A DNA stretch of 64,000 nucleotides from Sarcomyxa edulis (lineage: Eukaryota > Basidiomycota > Agaricomycetes > Agaricales > Mycenaceae), in the NCBI GenBank assembly GCA_009761415.1, contig QUOL01000002.1:2542001-2606000 (forward strand). Direction: 5' to 3'. Of the stretch, positions 1 to 11,040 are shown one piece after another. How positions within the stretch are numbered: the first letter of the stretch is position 1; each line of letters begins with the position of its first letter. The notes beneath the pieces were generated by a model. That model did no database searches. It was not told the origin of the DNA and saw only the letters and a list, made by a program, of their open reading frames with translations. A program made the translations under genes and the position numbers.

Positions 1-2410
1 AGTTGTCCTGGACCAAGCATTGTCGAGGTCGGGCTGTGAACTCGGGTAAGGTGACCTCGCGAAATTGATTTTGTCATGGGTCGATGTGCAATAGAGAAGG
101 TGAAGAGGTGCTTGTAGACGTTCCTCTAGAATAGAACACCGACAAAAAGCTAATTGCAAATTGGATGGAGCTAAAATCGCCCAGAATCGTCCTCTATGGC
201 GGAAGCTAGTCCAAATGCCGCGGAAAGGCTATACCGAATCACCACCAACTATATCTCCTGGTAAGGGTAGCTATTGTCTGGGTGAGTGCCAGCTTTTCGA
301 TATGTGATAGAACGCGGTAACTTAGCGTATATAGGAACAACTGAAGCCTTAGTCGCAGTCACCCTCGATCTCTTTGACGTTCGGGGTCGAGAAGTAGTAC
401 CGTACATGAAAGGAAGCCGTCAAAGCTGCGATCATGAACAGGGAACGATGAATGCCGAAGCCGTTCTGGGGTGGAAAATATGTTTAAATTCCGCGACAAT
501 TTATCGAAGGTGGCCCGTCGCACGACACGTCCGGTCGACTGCACCTATTGGACAGGTCCTTTGTGGCGTAAATGCATGGGAATTTGTAGGACAATTCGCA
601 AGGAAGCCATGAGGATGTCTCGGGGACACGCCAGTTGTCCCGGACGAGGTTCCTTAGAGCTCCAGCAATACCTAAGGCGGTAAGGATTGACATAGAGAGC
701 AATTAAGGTAATGCCGTCACTGGGGTAAGGCAGTGTCCCCACACAGTGCGGAGAACAGTGAACCTAACCCTTGAAACGCCATGCCCCGGACTGCCGTAGA
801 ACTGGATTCTGCGCAGGATGATTGAATATGATCATCGGTTCAATATTCTGGACAATACAGTTGAGAACGAAGAACAATGGAGGAGGTTTTCCCGGCCATT
901 GTAGTCGGACGCTGGGATGTGATGAAGTCAAGTCGCGTTGACAAAGCGTGCATCAGCGCGAACTGACGGGTGTTCAACTGCAAGTGGACAACTGAATCTA
1001 AAAGGAACGCTGCAGGGTCCAGAGCGAAGCCTCGAAAGATGAAAGTCGGACCTCACACTATTCAATCATGATTGAGATGAACTTGGGAGAATAGATTCAA
1101 AATTGGCATATTCGCGGAGTCGCGATGTTGGTGCGCGTAGAACTGGCAATGTTAATGAAACTCTATAACGATCATTGGGAAGGGACGCACTGTGGGGAAT
1201 AGGGAACGGACGGGGCTTAGTTGCCATTTAACCCCGATCCGCTGTGAATACGGCGACATGATGAGAAGTCGGATTATAAGCGCTGCACAAATCGGAACGG
1301 TGAAAACGAACGAGCGGATGGCTGCGAAGCCGATACTCAATGACTGGTGTATAAGATTTCTGCAAGGCGCACATCGTTCGATCAACCGGATTAAAGGATG
1401 TAGACCAGTAGGAAGTCGTGTGGACGCACTATACATCCTCAAGTGGGACTGAAAATTCACGAGGAATAGACGTCGGACGAGATGTCCTCAGCATGGTTCG
1501 TTGACCTTTACACGGCGCAAGATACGTCCTCGTTCGCATTAGGATCCGTACTCCCGAATGAAAGTCTGGAATTCGCTGAAGCAACATAGTGAGTCGACGT
1601 GAAGCAACGCGTCCGCCGAGGACATGTGCTTAAATTCCAACTCACCTCGAGTCACGTCTTTTCTGACTCTCTTGCTATCTATCTACTGCTTAGTCCAGGG
1701 CCGGAGCCTATCTAGGGAACCAAAGATGAAGAGTAGAGTCAGAGAGATTCAGAGAAGGACGGGTGTTTGTGGGCGTCGCGGTTTAGCGCTGGGCGTCGAA
1801 CACGCTTCGAACGTACTGACCTGCCAATTTGGGCCACCTCGACGTCTAACAAGACTTGCAACATGCTTTTTTATTCGGAATTCCTGTCCCTGGACCCTGG
1901 TTAATTTCTCCACTATAGCTATGCCTTCCCTATTGACCTTCTGTTCTCCATCTGGCTACGATTTACTGCGAGATTTGGATCCCGTTTTGGACGCTGGCAA
2001 CTCATATTTACTCCGTATAGACTCAAGATCGTAGGAGGGTCCTATCACTGTCCGTATTCACCTTTTCATAATTATGATGTCTTAGGTCTACCGGTACGTC
2101 GATTTCAAATGATCCGACCTCGTGTAGTTTAACGAGATTGTTTGTATTCTTACAGCATCTATGGTGATCAACGGGAAAAAACGCACCTCATCCTCGTTGT
2201 GGGGCCTACCCAAGACTATAATGTATAAAAGCTATGGTCTTTCGACGAACAGGTTTTTATCTAAAGTGCTCAGGTAGTCATACTCAGAGGCTCGAAGCTT
2301 TAAAGTCTCGCCAATCCTAATATTTCCCCCTCCACCCTTTTTAATCTATCGCACTTGTGAGCTTTCATCTTCATCCCAGAGACGAAGCTAACAATATCTA
2401 CATTAGACCA
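1..2410. other. Gene-poor stretch, nothing recognised
   Basis: Open frames here are short (136 codons at most), start and stop at random relative to each other on both strands, and show no motif or exon-like series that I recognise. No terminal repeats, tRNA-like cloverleaf or low-complexity tract stands out. It could be old, decayed repeat DNA or the 3' flank of a gene outside the window. Confidence 0.5.
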
Positions 2411-3008
2411 ATGGACCAATTTACCTCTTTCGATGCCATTCTCTTCCCCTCTGACGGTCGCCCTCCTCACATCGTCTCTCTCATGACGAGTCCAATGACC
2501 ATGCCCGGTCACCACGCATCCTACACCACCCCGCCATCCCGCATGCCTCATCCCGAGGTCTACATGGATTACATCGCTGAAGGCCTTGGACCCAGGTCTT
2601 GGAAGTACCAGGTGGATTCATATTTCATTTCTCTCCGCTTAATTCATATTTAATAGCGCCCATAATAGCTCGTCGAAGCACTTGATGGCATGAACCGACC
2701 GTTTGCCAACCCATATGTCATCTTCTATCCGGTATTATCTCGAGACGGGATGGCTTTTCCAATTAACAAGTGTATTCGAGAACTTCAAGGCCGAAATTAT
2801 AGAGAAGAGACAGCCTGGCGAGGCAACATCGTCGTCGCGAAATACCGCGATAACCCATTCTCTACTTTGATCGACGCCTCTATGGCAGATTTCCCGATCT
2901 TGAAGAACTACCTCTTGGGTCACAGTTCCCCTGTTCCGGTTCGTTTTCACTATTTGGAATCACCGGTGCATCGACTTATAAATAAATTAAACACAGTACA
3001 GGGCATAA
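2411..3008 (+). CDS. Small conserved basidiomycete protein of unknown function
   Basis: Function unknown. Three exons are modelled: 2411-2611, 2669-2938 and 2997-3008, all joined in phase 0, giving about 160 aa. Exon 1 begins MDQFTSFDAILFP; exon 2 carries the most conserved-looking part, with VNK/INK-type, ETAWRGNIVVAKYRD and ADFPILKNYLL motifs that I know from short mushroom hypothetical proteins. Those relatives usually end shortly after the KNYLL motif. I therefore end the gene through a 58-nt intron and a tiny last exon (stop TAA at 3006-3008), rather than using the frame that stays open to 3421. The middle exon is well supported; the last exon is inference. No signal peptide or membrane segment is seen. 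It faces the MAPR gene tail-to-tail, with 170 bp between the stops. Confidence 0.65.
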
Positions 3009-3178
3009 ATATTTTGTCTCCTTGGGATCGAGCGTCAGCGGGGCCTGACATTTTTACCCTCTCTCCTTCTCTAAAACTAATCTCTATGATTGCGATAATA
3101 CGGATTTCGTCCTATACATGGGACGCTGCTATTTGTATATATCGGACAATTAGGAATACATTCTATCGCATCGCTATT

Positions 3179-4359
3179 TCACAATTCCCCATGATGTTTG
3201 TGAGGATCTCCTCCTTTCGAGGCAGGATGACGAGCGCCTTCGTCAGTATCCTTCATCGCGCCTTCCGAGCTACGCTTCTTTGGATTGCAGTGCTCTGGAA
3301 TCGGGCTTGCAGGGTCAATCGGAGGATGCGAGACTCTGCCAACTTTAAAATAAGTTTTATGTTCAGCGAAGAACTTTTTCCAGTGATCGAGACCCTAAAG
3401 GCAGGAAACGTTGTATGTTAGTTTGAGTCAAGAAACTAGATATCGAAGTTCGAACCCTTAGTTCGCTTTCGGACAATCCTCTTATGTCATGAGTACGGTG
3501 AGTCTTGAAACAACCTGTGGCAAATGATCTAGCGGCGTCGACTCCAGCCCTATAAGAGATAAGAACGTTACAATCAGATCAACTACGTTATAATGAGGAA
3601 AGCAGGAGACGAACATCGTATGATATGGGCCTCCAGGCAGATACGCCTTCCCGCTGCTAACGTCGTAAACATCACCGTCGATCTGACAAGTGTCAGCATG
3701 AGAAGAGACTAGAACCATTCAAACACTCACTGCCAGATAAACTGGTTTGTCGGGGTCTGAACCATCAAACCTGGCGAGCATCTGTTCAGAAAATAAGCGT
3801 TGTTCGCTCTTGAACATATAAAACCATTTTAGTATAGATTCAAAGACAACACGATGCTCCTCGTGTACTTACCGGCCAATACGTCTTCAACTGGGTCCAC
3901 TTGGTGTTGTAGTTCCATGTATAACTTCCTGTGACGAATTTCCCTGCGAGGGCTCCGAATATGAGGAGAAACACTAGGAATTTCAGAATACCCAGTAAGC
4001 CGACCTCTACCTCCGCGGTAGGGTCGCGTTCTTCTGGCCCAACATCCTTCTCTCCTCGTGCAATCTTCGCATCACGCTCTTCCTTGCGTTCTAGCCAAGC
4101 CTTGTGCAATTCGGCTTGCTTATCAGTGTATTGTTTATACCTTCAAGAACCCATGAAACAAGACGGCCCCGGTCATTATATTAATGCTGGAGATGAAGTG
4201 GGAAGCATACGCAAGGAAAGGTAGGTTGGCGGGTTTGGCCCTCACCATCCTAGCCGGAATATGTGGATCCTGGACCTGTGGTTCGTTGAGGTCCCCACCT
4301 GTATCGCGGTATGGAGCAGGCTCTTGACCTCCACCTTGGAAGTCTTTCAACCAAGACAT
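3179..4359 (-). CDS. MAPR-family cytochrome b5-like heme-binding membrane protein
   Basis: Membrane-associated progesterone receptor (MAPR) type heme protein, related to Dap1/PGRMC1, which in other organisms bind heme and support cytochrome P450s such as the sterol demethylase. Start ATG at 4359 (MSWLKDFQGGG). A charged helix (HKAWLERKEERDAKIARG) precedes one membrane segment (LLGILKFLVFLLIFGALAG). The b5-like domain follows: FDGSDPDKPVYLA, DGDVYDVSSG, GGPYH, GVDAARSFATGCF, and LDHWKKFF after a short intron. The Tyr of GGPYH aligns with the heme-ligand Tyr of PGRMC1. By eye there are about six exons with phase-consistent junctions; the 3' ones read ...GGPYHTM/AGVDAARS and SESELR/GLDHWKKFF. 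The protein ends KHHGEL, resembling an ER-retrieval tail. Whether it is the Dap1 orthologue or a parallel MAPR branch is open. Confidence 0.85.
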
Positions 4360-5208
4360 ATTAAATGGAGCAAGTCTGTATCAGTGGTGAGTGAAAAGAA
4401 GCTGATCAGTGGGATACACTACGAGGCTATGAAGAGTACACGTCGGTGGTTCCATATGCGTCTCGTCCTTGCACGGATTCAATGGGTCTCTCGGTGCCTC
4501 GGCATCATTGATCGACCCTATCATACCACGCTGTTCACAATGGACCCGATGGAATCACACAAGCAGTACACGAAAAATTAAAGTGAATTTCTTCGTATAC
4601 ATACAGAGAACTATGGAAAACGCGTAGAAAACATGAGTGAAATTGTTGTTATTAATGGGATCCGACCCCAGTATGATGTACCCAAGTGGGTAGCGTATGG
4701 TACTATAGACATTACAAGCAGTCGCGGAGATCAGAGCAGGCTTTCGTCAGACATAGTAGGTGGGACAACAAGCAACACCATTCGTCAGACAAGGGGGTTA
4801 TATAAATGGGAAGCGAGAGGAGGAGGTGGTGGGGGGAACTACCCAACCATTCCAGGTGTAAATATGTACCTGAGAATGATCAAAAGGCAAATGAGAGAAA
4901 ATGGACGACTGAGAAAATAAAAGGGACCCCCCCGGGGCCGTCGTGAACTGCCCGGAACGAGACAGAGAAAGGCAATCAACAGTCGTAAATGTAACAGGGG
5001 AGATAAATGAAAATGCGCATAATGATGAATGGTGATTGCAGAGGAGCATTGAGTGAACGATGGGGAGAAAATGCTGGATGAAAAAAAAAATGTTGCAGGA
5101 AAAGGAAATTGAAACACGCGAAATCGATGAACGTCCACGGCAGTAAACCCGGGAAACGGGAACGAAAAGAGAAAGGAGACTCGAAGCCAGCGACCCCATT
5201 GACCACGA
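4360..5208. other. Intergenic region, 5' flank of MAPR gene and 3' flank of RGS gene
   Basis: Both neighbours lie on the minus strand, so this holds the promoter of the MAPR gene and the terminator region of the RGS gene. The antisense frames here are compositional (purine-rich on plus) and resemble nothing I know. There is a short G/C run near 4925-4940 and an A9 run near 5083-5091. Confidence 0.5.
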
Positions 5209-7428
5209 TCATGGCGATGACGGAGAAGCCTGCGTTGGCGGTGAGGCGACATTGCTAGTGGACGCTTGCGCGGGAGCTTGCAGATGTTCCCGTTCACTCG
5301 CCTGCTGAGATATCGTGATGTAAGCACCGCCAACTTCTTCAGCACTCTCACCGAGACCCGGCGGTGCTGATGGCCCAGTAGCCAAGAACAGAATGTCGTC
5401 CTCTGTTGGGTCGAAGTCTTCGACCCAATTTCGCATCGACAAGAATTTCGATGTTTTGATGAACTGTCAAACAGATCAACGATCAGCAAAGCGAAACTGA
5501 CGGAGGGTTACAAAGTACACAAACCTTTGGGACGGAATCCGTCGCCATCAATCTGAAGACGTGCGTCTGAATCCGCTCGTATAATCGAATCATCGTTTGC
5601 AGCTGAGTAGCGTTGAACGCATTCGCCTGCTCAGGCTCTACTCGACCCTGGAAAGCCTTCCCCGTCAAACTCGTCACAACCTCCTCCAGATATCTCGCCA
5701 GTTCATTCCGCAGTCCGTGATCGATGTTCAACTCGCACTGACTCGACGGCGCCAAGTACTTGTTGTAGATCTGGAAAGCCGTGTTTATCAGCGACTCATG
5801 ATGCTTCTCCATCGCCGCCTGTCCGGGCGTACTACGAGATCCAGCCCGTGGTGCAGGCGCAACAGCCATCGCGCTAGAGGTGATGTTGAATTTGCGCTTG
5901 AAATCCTGGACGTCCAGCCAGAAAGACAGATTCTCCTCGCAGAAGTTGCCCCGTAGGAACTCCCGGAACAGGGAACGTAGTGCAGGCTCCTCGAGGATAT
6001 ATCGCAGACGATCTGTGTTACTTTCCTTGGCTCCTTTGCGCTCGGCGGCTGCGTAGTTCTCGTTGAGTTTCTCCGCCATCGAGATCCGACGGTGGATTTT
6101 CGCATCGCTCGTGTTTGCAGCCTTCCCAGTGTCACTACCTGAGCCGGCGTTCTCAGCAGTGTCGTCCATTGACAGGCGATCTGTTGCTGATGCGAGATTG
6201 GCAGAGGAACTGTTCGGTGAATCGTGGCCAACTGGTCGTCCATTATCCCAGTGAGCGAGACGACGGCCTTCTTCGGTGATCTTGTAGATCGCTTTCGCTG
6301 TGCAACGGAACTCTCCGTGTTGCTACAAACGGAAACATAGTGTGAGAAAGATGTCACACAAAATAGACGAACGGCCAAACTTACGCTGACTGGAGAGTTA
6401 CCACCTGGAGCAGACCCACGAACTGTGAAGATGATGGCAGAATCGTTGTTTTTCCGTTTGTCGCTGACCAGAGTGATGAGGCCGAAACGAACGAACTGAG
6501 CCGCCATCTCCGCCGCTTCTTCCCGCCCTACGACCGAAGTGAAGTCGCATAGCCATTCCAATGCTGTCACGGCAGCGAAGCAGTACCTGTGCTGTGCTTG
6601 GTTTTTCCCGAGCAACGGCTGCGCTCGCTCGGTAACATCCATGAGCGCGCACCCCTTAGACCGTTCGTGATATCGCTGGAAAGCATCCAACGGCGCGTTG
6701 GTCTGCGGAGGGTAGTTGGGGTGTCGGCCGACGAAGCGACGAAAGAGCGCCGTAATGACCGACTGCGTGACAATGATCTCGTCATCGACAGAACGTCGTT
6801 CGAGGTGCAGCAGCTTGATGCAAATGGGTTGCGTGCCAAAGACTTGTTGCAGGTGGTCGGAGTTGATACCGTTCTTGCTGATGAAACGCTCCAAGACGTG
6901 GAGGCCCTTTGGTGTGAGAACATAGACACCCCGATCCTTGAAAAGGTTCGACGATGGGTCGGCGGCATTCTCGATGAGACGTGCGTCCATAAAGTGTTGG
7001 CTCATTGCTTTTGCCATTTCTCGGGTCATGGAAAAGGTTGTCGTTGTTGTTGTCGTTACCACTCTAGAGGGTTCTCTGGGATCCGGCCCACGGTTGGATT
7101 GGGAAAATTTAAGCGATGCGAGATTTTGAGCCGCCTCATCGCTGGATTAAGCGATCATGAAAGGAGTGAGACGGAGTGGAAAAGGAGAGAAAAAACACGC
7201 ACGTTGTGAAAGAATTAGGAAATGTGCGGAAAAACTGCTTGTGAGTTGATAATTGTAGTGATACGATTAGAGTCGCGAAAAGGTCCAGGGTGTCCTAAAA
7301 GTGGAGAGGTGAATGGAGGACAGGTTAAAGACTGCAGTAGCTAGTACCTTTAGGAAAGGTCTCCCGCGTTTTGTTGTCTTCATCATATGAGATGAAGTCG
7401 CCTGAGCATCATCGGTTGTGGCAGGCAT
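5209..7428 (-). CDS. thn1: Regulator of G-protein signalling with DEP domains (FlbA/Thn1/Sst2 type)
   Basis: GTPase-activating protein for heterotrimeric G alpha subunits; fungal relatives (FlbA, Thn1, Sst2) restrain cAMP/pheromone signalling and control hyphal growth and development. Two short 5' exons precede the long open frame: 7428-7348 (MPATTDDAQ ... KRGRPFLK) and 7294-7203 (DTLDLFATLIVSL ... FPNSFT). The third begins at 7141 in the right phase (DEAAQNLASLKFSQSNRGPDP), leading into the VTTTTTTTFSMTREMAKAM segment. Together these restore the first DEP-like fold. A second DEP-like region lies around FAAVTALEWLCDFTSVVGREEAAEMA. Exon 4 starts at 6322. The RGS domain reads LRYILEEPALRSLFREFL, CEENLSFWLDVQDFKRKF, and closes near TMIRLYERIQTHVFRLMATDSVPKF. 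A Pro/Ser/Ala-rich tail ends at 5209. The total is about 625 aa, as expected for the family. The symbol follows the Schizophyllum name; orthology is inferred from architecture. Confidence 0.92.
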
Positions 7429-8019
7429 CGCGAGCGACGACGAAAAGGCAAGATAGCAAGATGAAAAATAGAGGTAGCTCTGAGACTATTGTAACGAATA
7501 TTGTAAATTCGGGAGAGGGATGGAGGGAGGAAGTCGGAAGAAAGGGAGAGTTGTTGGAGAAGAGGGATTGTGGGCAGAAGAAGGGAAGGAAAGGAACCGA
7601 TAATAATATTATTTTAGCACACGAGGCGGCAACCAATTCTCCCACGCCATATTTGATTTTTGAAACAAGGGGCAACCATAAACTTGGTCCCAAACTTCGC
7701 TAGCCCCGCTACACCCCGACCATTGACACAACGACCCGACCACCAAGGGACACCCAGCCCTGTTGAAAAATACCGTACATATCTCTACCATACCATGTTG
7801 AAACACCCGACAGTGAAAATTCACCCCAGTCCGAGTCGTCGTCTCCGTGCGCCGTGCGGTGTCACAGGTTGTCATGATCTGATCAACGCCGCTTAAAGCA
7901 CTCGGTACTGTACGTACAATCAGTTTGGTAACTTGTCCTGTAACTTGTCTTGATGCCCTTTCCCCAGAGGTCGAGACTCGATACATTTCTTTGTTCCCCC
8001 GGTTTGCAAGACAACAACA
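7429..8019. other. Upstream flank of the RGS gene
   Basis: This is presumed promoter and 5' UTR of the RGS gene. It shows pyrimidine-rich minus-strand stretches (for example 7500-7600 read in reverse), common near basidiomycete transcription starts. No separate gene is recognisable. Confidence 0.5.
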
Positions 8020-8027
8020 CCTCTGGT
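8020..8027. repeat. Left target-site duplication of hAT-type element
   Basis: The octamer CCTCTGGT directly precedes the left terminal inverted repeat and is repeated exactly at 9309-9316 after the right one. An 8-bp target duplication is the hallmark of hAT transposons. Confidence 0.85.
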
Positions 8028-9308
8028 TAGTGTTGCCGCGAGTCGAGTCGAGGTGAGTCGAGTTGCTAACTCGTGTGTAACTCGAAATGTCGAGTTACGT
8101 CGAGTCGAGTCGCCGAGTGACTCGAACACTGTGGGAAATGATCGGTCCGACAAGCCAGCCAATAACAATCCTGGACCGACACCCACGCCCGCGAGACACG
8201 ACTGACGCGACTTGGACGCGACGCGTCAAGACAGCAGGCTGAGGCTACGTCTATAACCTCAGGCTAACGGCTTAGCATATTTATCGTTGCCCGTAGCTCA
8301 TATCTGACAATAAATCAATAAGAATAAAAAATCAAGTACATTCTTGATTTATGCACAGGCTTCTAGGGTCCTATACAGCTTCATTCGTTCTCTAGGTCTC
8401 TCAGTTAACAGTAGCTTCTACTACTAGTGGGGCATCCGATGTGAGATATTCGTTGTGGAGACAAATCAACATATATGGCCTTGTTCCAGTCGATGCGCAA
8501 GTCATGTGAGAACAGAGTGGAGCCTGGGGACTCGGAAACCATGTACACATGCAACATCGGCGCTGTGGCTCAGTACGGGTCCCCAGAGTTGTGCATAAAG
8601 TATGAAAAGGCGTCGATTTCTGTCGAAGATGAGAACATGATTGACATCGAGGTCAAAGGTATTCAACAGTGTGATGAAGAATCATTGAAGACCAAAAGTT
8701 GTTCCTTTCGAACAATCAATCCGTTCTCGTAGACTGCTAACTTTACTCTCGAGAGTCAGGATAACAGGGCTCCTACGTTGTGGCCAGGGGTGCCCTCGAT
8801 CTGCTGCTCAAAGTGAGCGGGTTGACAGTTGTCCGTGAGTCTTCGAAGTATCACCCTCGGCAATGTGCCAACGACATCCTATAATATTGAGTTTCCAACA
8901 ACATAGAAAATCAGATAGCTCTGATACTTTAGAGGTCCAATATCACCTGAATCTGGCGAGATCCGGAAATCAATCATGGACCTGAAGACAGAACTCCCAA
9001 AAGGCTGCCAAAAGGGTGATGGGGGGACATATTTTTCTCAGTTTTGAATCTCATTTTCTGGATTGATCATTTTATAAACATTTGAAGGGGGGAAGAACTG
9101 CTTGTTCGATAGTTACAATGCAGTTGAGAGCCAGGAGCAAGCAGAGCCGAAGCTCGCCCGAGCAGATATTACCCAAAAAGGAGATGACATCACCTTAACT
9201 CGTGAACTCGCGAGTTGCAACTCGACTCGACTCGACACCTCGAGTTTAGTGCATGTGCGAGTCGAGTCGAGCTTACCTCGAGGAGAACTCGCCTCGACGG
9301 CAACACTA
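8028..9308. mobile_element. Non-autonomous hAT-superfamily DNA transposon (1,281 bp)
   Basis: The element begins TAGTGTTGCCG (8028-8038) and ends with its exact reverse complement CGGCAACACTA (9298-9308), flanked by the identical octamer CCTCTGGT on both sides. The terminal sequence fits the hAT form (YAGxGTTG) and the 8-bp duplication fits hAT integration. Inside each end are dense subterminal copies of CTCGA/GAGTCGAG (8039-8125 and about 9195-9297). In hAT elements such arrays bind the transposase. No transposase motif (zinc-finger BED, RNase H-like DDE, hATC) is present. The only sizeable frame, 8475-8732, resembles no protein I know. The element must therefore rely on a transposase encoded elsewhere. 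The exact TIRs and target duplication suggest a fairly recent insertion. Confidence 0.85.
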
Positions 9309-9316
9309 CCTCTGGT
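9309..9316. repeat. Right target-site duplication of hAT-type element
   Basis: Exact second copy of CCTCTGGT, directly after the right terminal inverted repeat. An empty site would read a single CCTCTGGT joined to TTGGCCCAACG. Confidence 0.85.
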
Positions 9317-10786
9317 TGGCCCAACGAAGCGCTTACGCGGTCCATCATCGCCGTACATGCGCCCTTCTCTCCATTCATACATATCCGTCCTCCGCCAGCG
9401 AAACTCGGGTGTTGGTTAGTGCCCGTGAGTCCAGTGCCGCCGATCCTTTTTCCTATAGCAACAATTGACTCTTCATACTTGCAGATGCATGGAGGACGTG
9501 TTTTTTCTGCTCAAACCGTGTCTCGTGGAACATTCTTGCTCGGTCATTGCCATCCAAGCACTAGTCTGACGCGACGAGAGTCTTCGAGGCCGACTCTAGC
9601 TGTATACATGTCCCACAGCTGCTTCTCTTCTCCCTTTATCATTGATTGCCACATGCTGCTTGACCCGAGAACCGAACTCTAAACTGCGATCGCCCAGGAA
9701 CATGCGCTCTCTCCAGGCCCCCCAGTTTACCCCAGTTATAACTATTACCAGTCGCAGTTTACAATGTACCCAGCAGCCTTCATCAGTAACGTTCGGCCAC
9801 AGGTCTTTCAGCAGTGGCAAGCATGCTCCATAGCGCTAGTGGCTCTACGGCTCCTACGGCTCCACTGGAGATACAAATATTTATTTTTCATTTATCCAAA
9901 ACCGTCCACGAGATGATAAGGAAAATCGACACGATGAGCTTCTACGGAAGAACTTTGTAGCGTAAGCCTAGCCGACAAGATAACGAATCCCTGTTTACCT
10001 GCGTCCTCTCAAACAAAGCAAGCTTTCGCCGCGGAGAAATGAGGTGAGACATGTGGCATACGTGTCCGTACTGTTTATCACCTGCATCAAAGCTGCCTGT
10101 CCAATGCCGGACCCACTCTACTTCCTCACCATTTCTCCTACCAAGGTGGATCTCACTCGAGCGATGCGATCGCTTACCGATCGAACAGCAAGTAGCTATT
10201 TAAACGCCACTCGGATCTGTCTGGACTATACCGGTAGGAAGCCGTTCCCGAGCCCGTACTATTTACAATGTCATAGGATTGTTTTGTGTAATCCATTAAC
10301 GTTAGCCAGTGATAAGAATCCCTCCACACCGATGATACGTCGCTTCTTGCAGCGCGCACCTGGGTCCCAAGAGGAAGCGTTATCGTACTTGCGAACGTGA
10401 CTGCCAGTGAGACATTACAATATCATACTCCTTCGACCGGATCTTCGCGGCTATGCCTACTTTGACAGTCGCAGAAAAAGATACCGGCGCGTATTCCTGT
10501 GTTCCAATTCTCTTGTGCCGGTGCTGAAAATACCAATTGGCTATGGAAGGAACGTCGTCGAAAGTTCTATCGCCACGAAACCTGGAAATGGCGTTATATC
10601 TCTCACGTGACCTTGACGCGTCAGAGAAGCCCCCGCTGTAAATGAGTAGAGAGGAGTGAGTCTCCCTCGAAGCGTTACCATAATCTGCAGGGACGCGTCT
10701 CCTGTCATTCCATATGAGTGTCTCGTAAGCGGTGAGACGAAGTATAGAGGCCAACACCGGCCTCTGACTATAGACGTGCTGCATCG

Positions 10787-10813
10787 TGATGTCAATTCCA
10801 TGATGTCAATTCC
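10787..10813. repeat. 14-bp tandem duplication
   Basis: The unit TGATGTCAATTCC(A/G) occurs twice head-to-tail (10787-10800, 10801-10814), differing only at the last base. It lies in non-coding DNA; a simple replication-slippage origin is likely. Confidence 0.7.
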
Positions 10814-11012
10814 GTGCTTTGCGATTCGCCTTCGGGGGTGGAAGAATGACGCCGTTAGTAAGTTCATTCCCGGATCGCCTAATGATTTGCATGTGTATAG
10901 CATATGCACCGAGTTCGAAAGTTCTTGGCCGCCGGCAGGAGATTGGTCACGTATGGTTGCGGGGCTCTCTGCCTCTGCAGTCATCCGGCTATGAGAGCTG
11001 CTCGAAACCTCG

Positions 11013-11040
11013 AGTAACAATTGCGTAGTAACAATTGCGT
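11013..11040. repeat. 14-bp perfect tandem duplication
   Basis: AGTAACAATTGCGT occurs twice in direct succession without mismatch. It is non-coding. Confidence 0.75.

Noticed and set aside
3009..3421. Extension of the small gene's open frame to 3421
   Set aside because: The added part has no family resemblance and would overlap the 3' exons of the MAPR gene on the other strand, which read clearly as protein.
4839..5489. 216-codon minus frame upstream of the MAPR gene
   Set aside because: It overlaps the last RGS exon in another frame and is a pyrimidine-tract composition artefact (runs of Phe, Ser, Leu).
8475..8732. 85-codon frame inside the hAT element
   Set aside because: No transposase motif or known domain; its length is within chance expectation.
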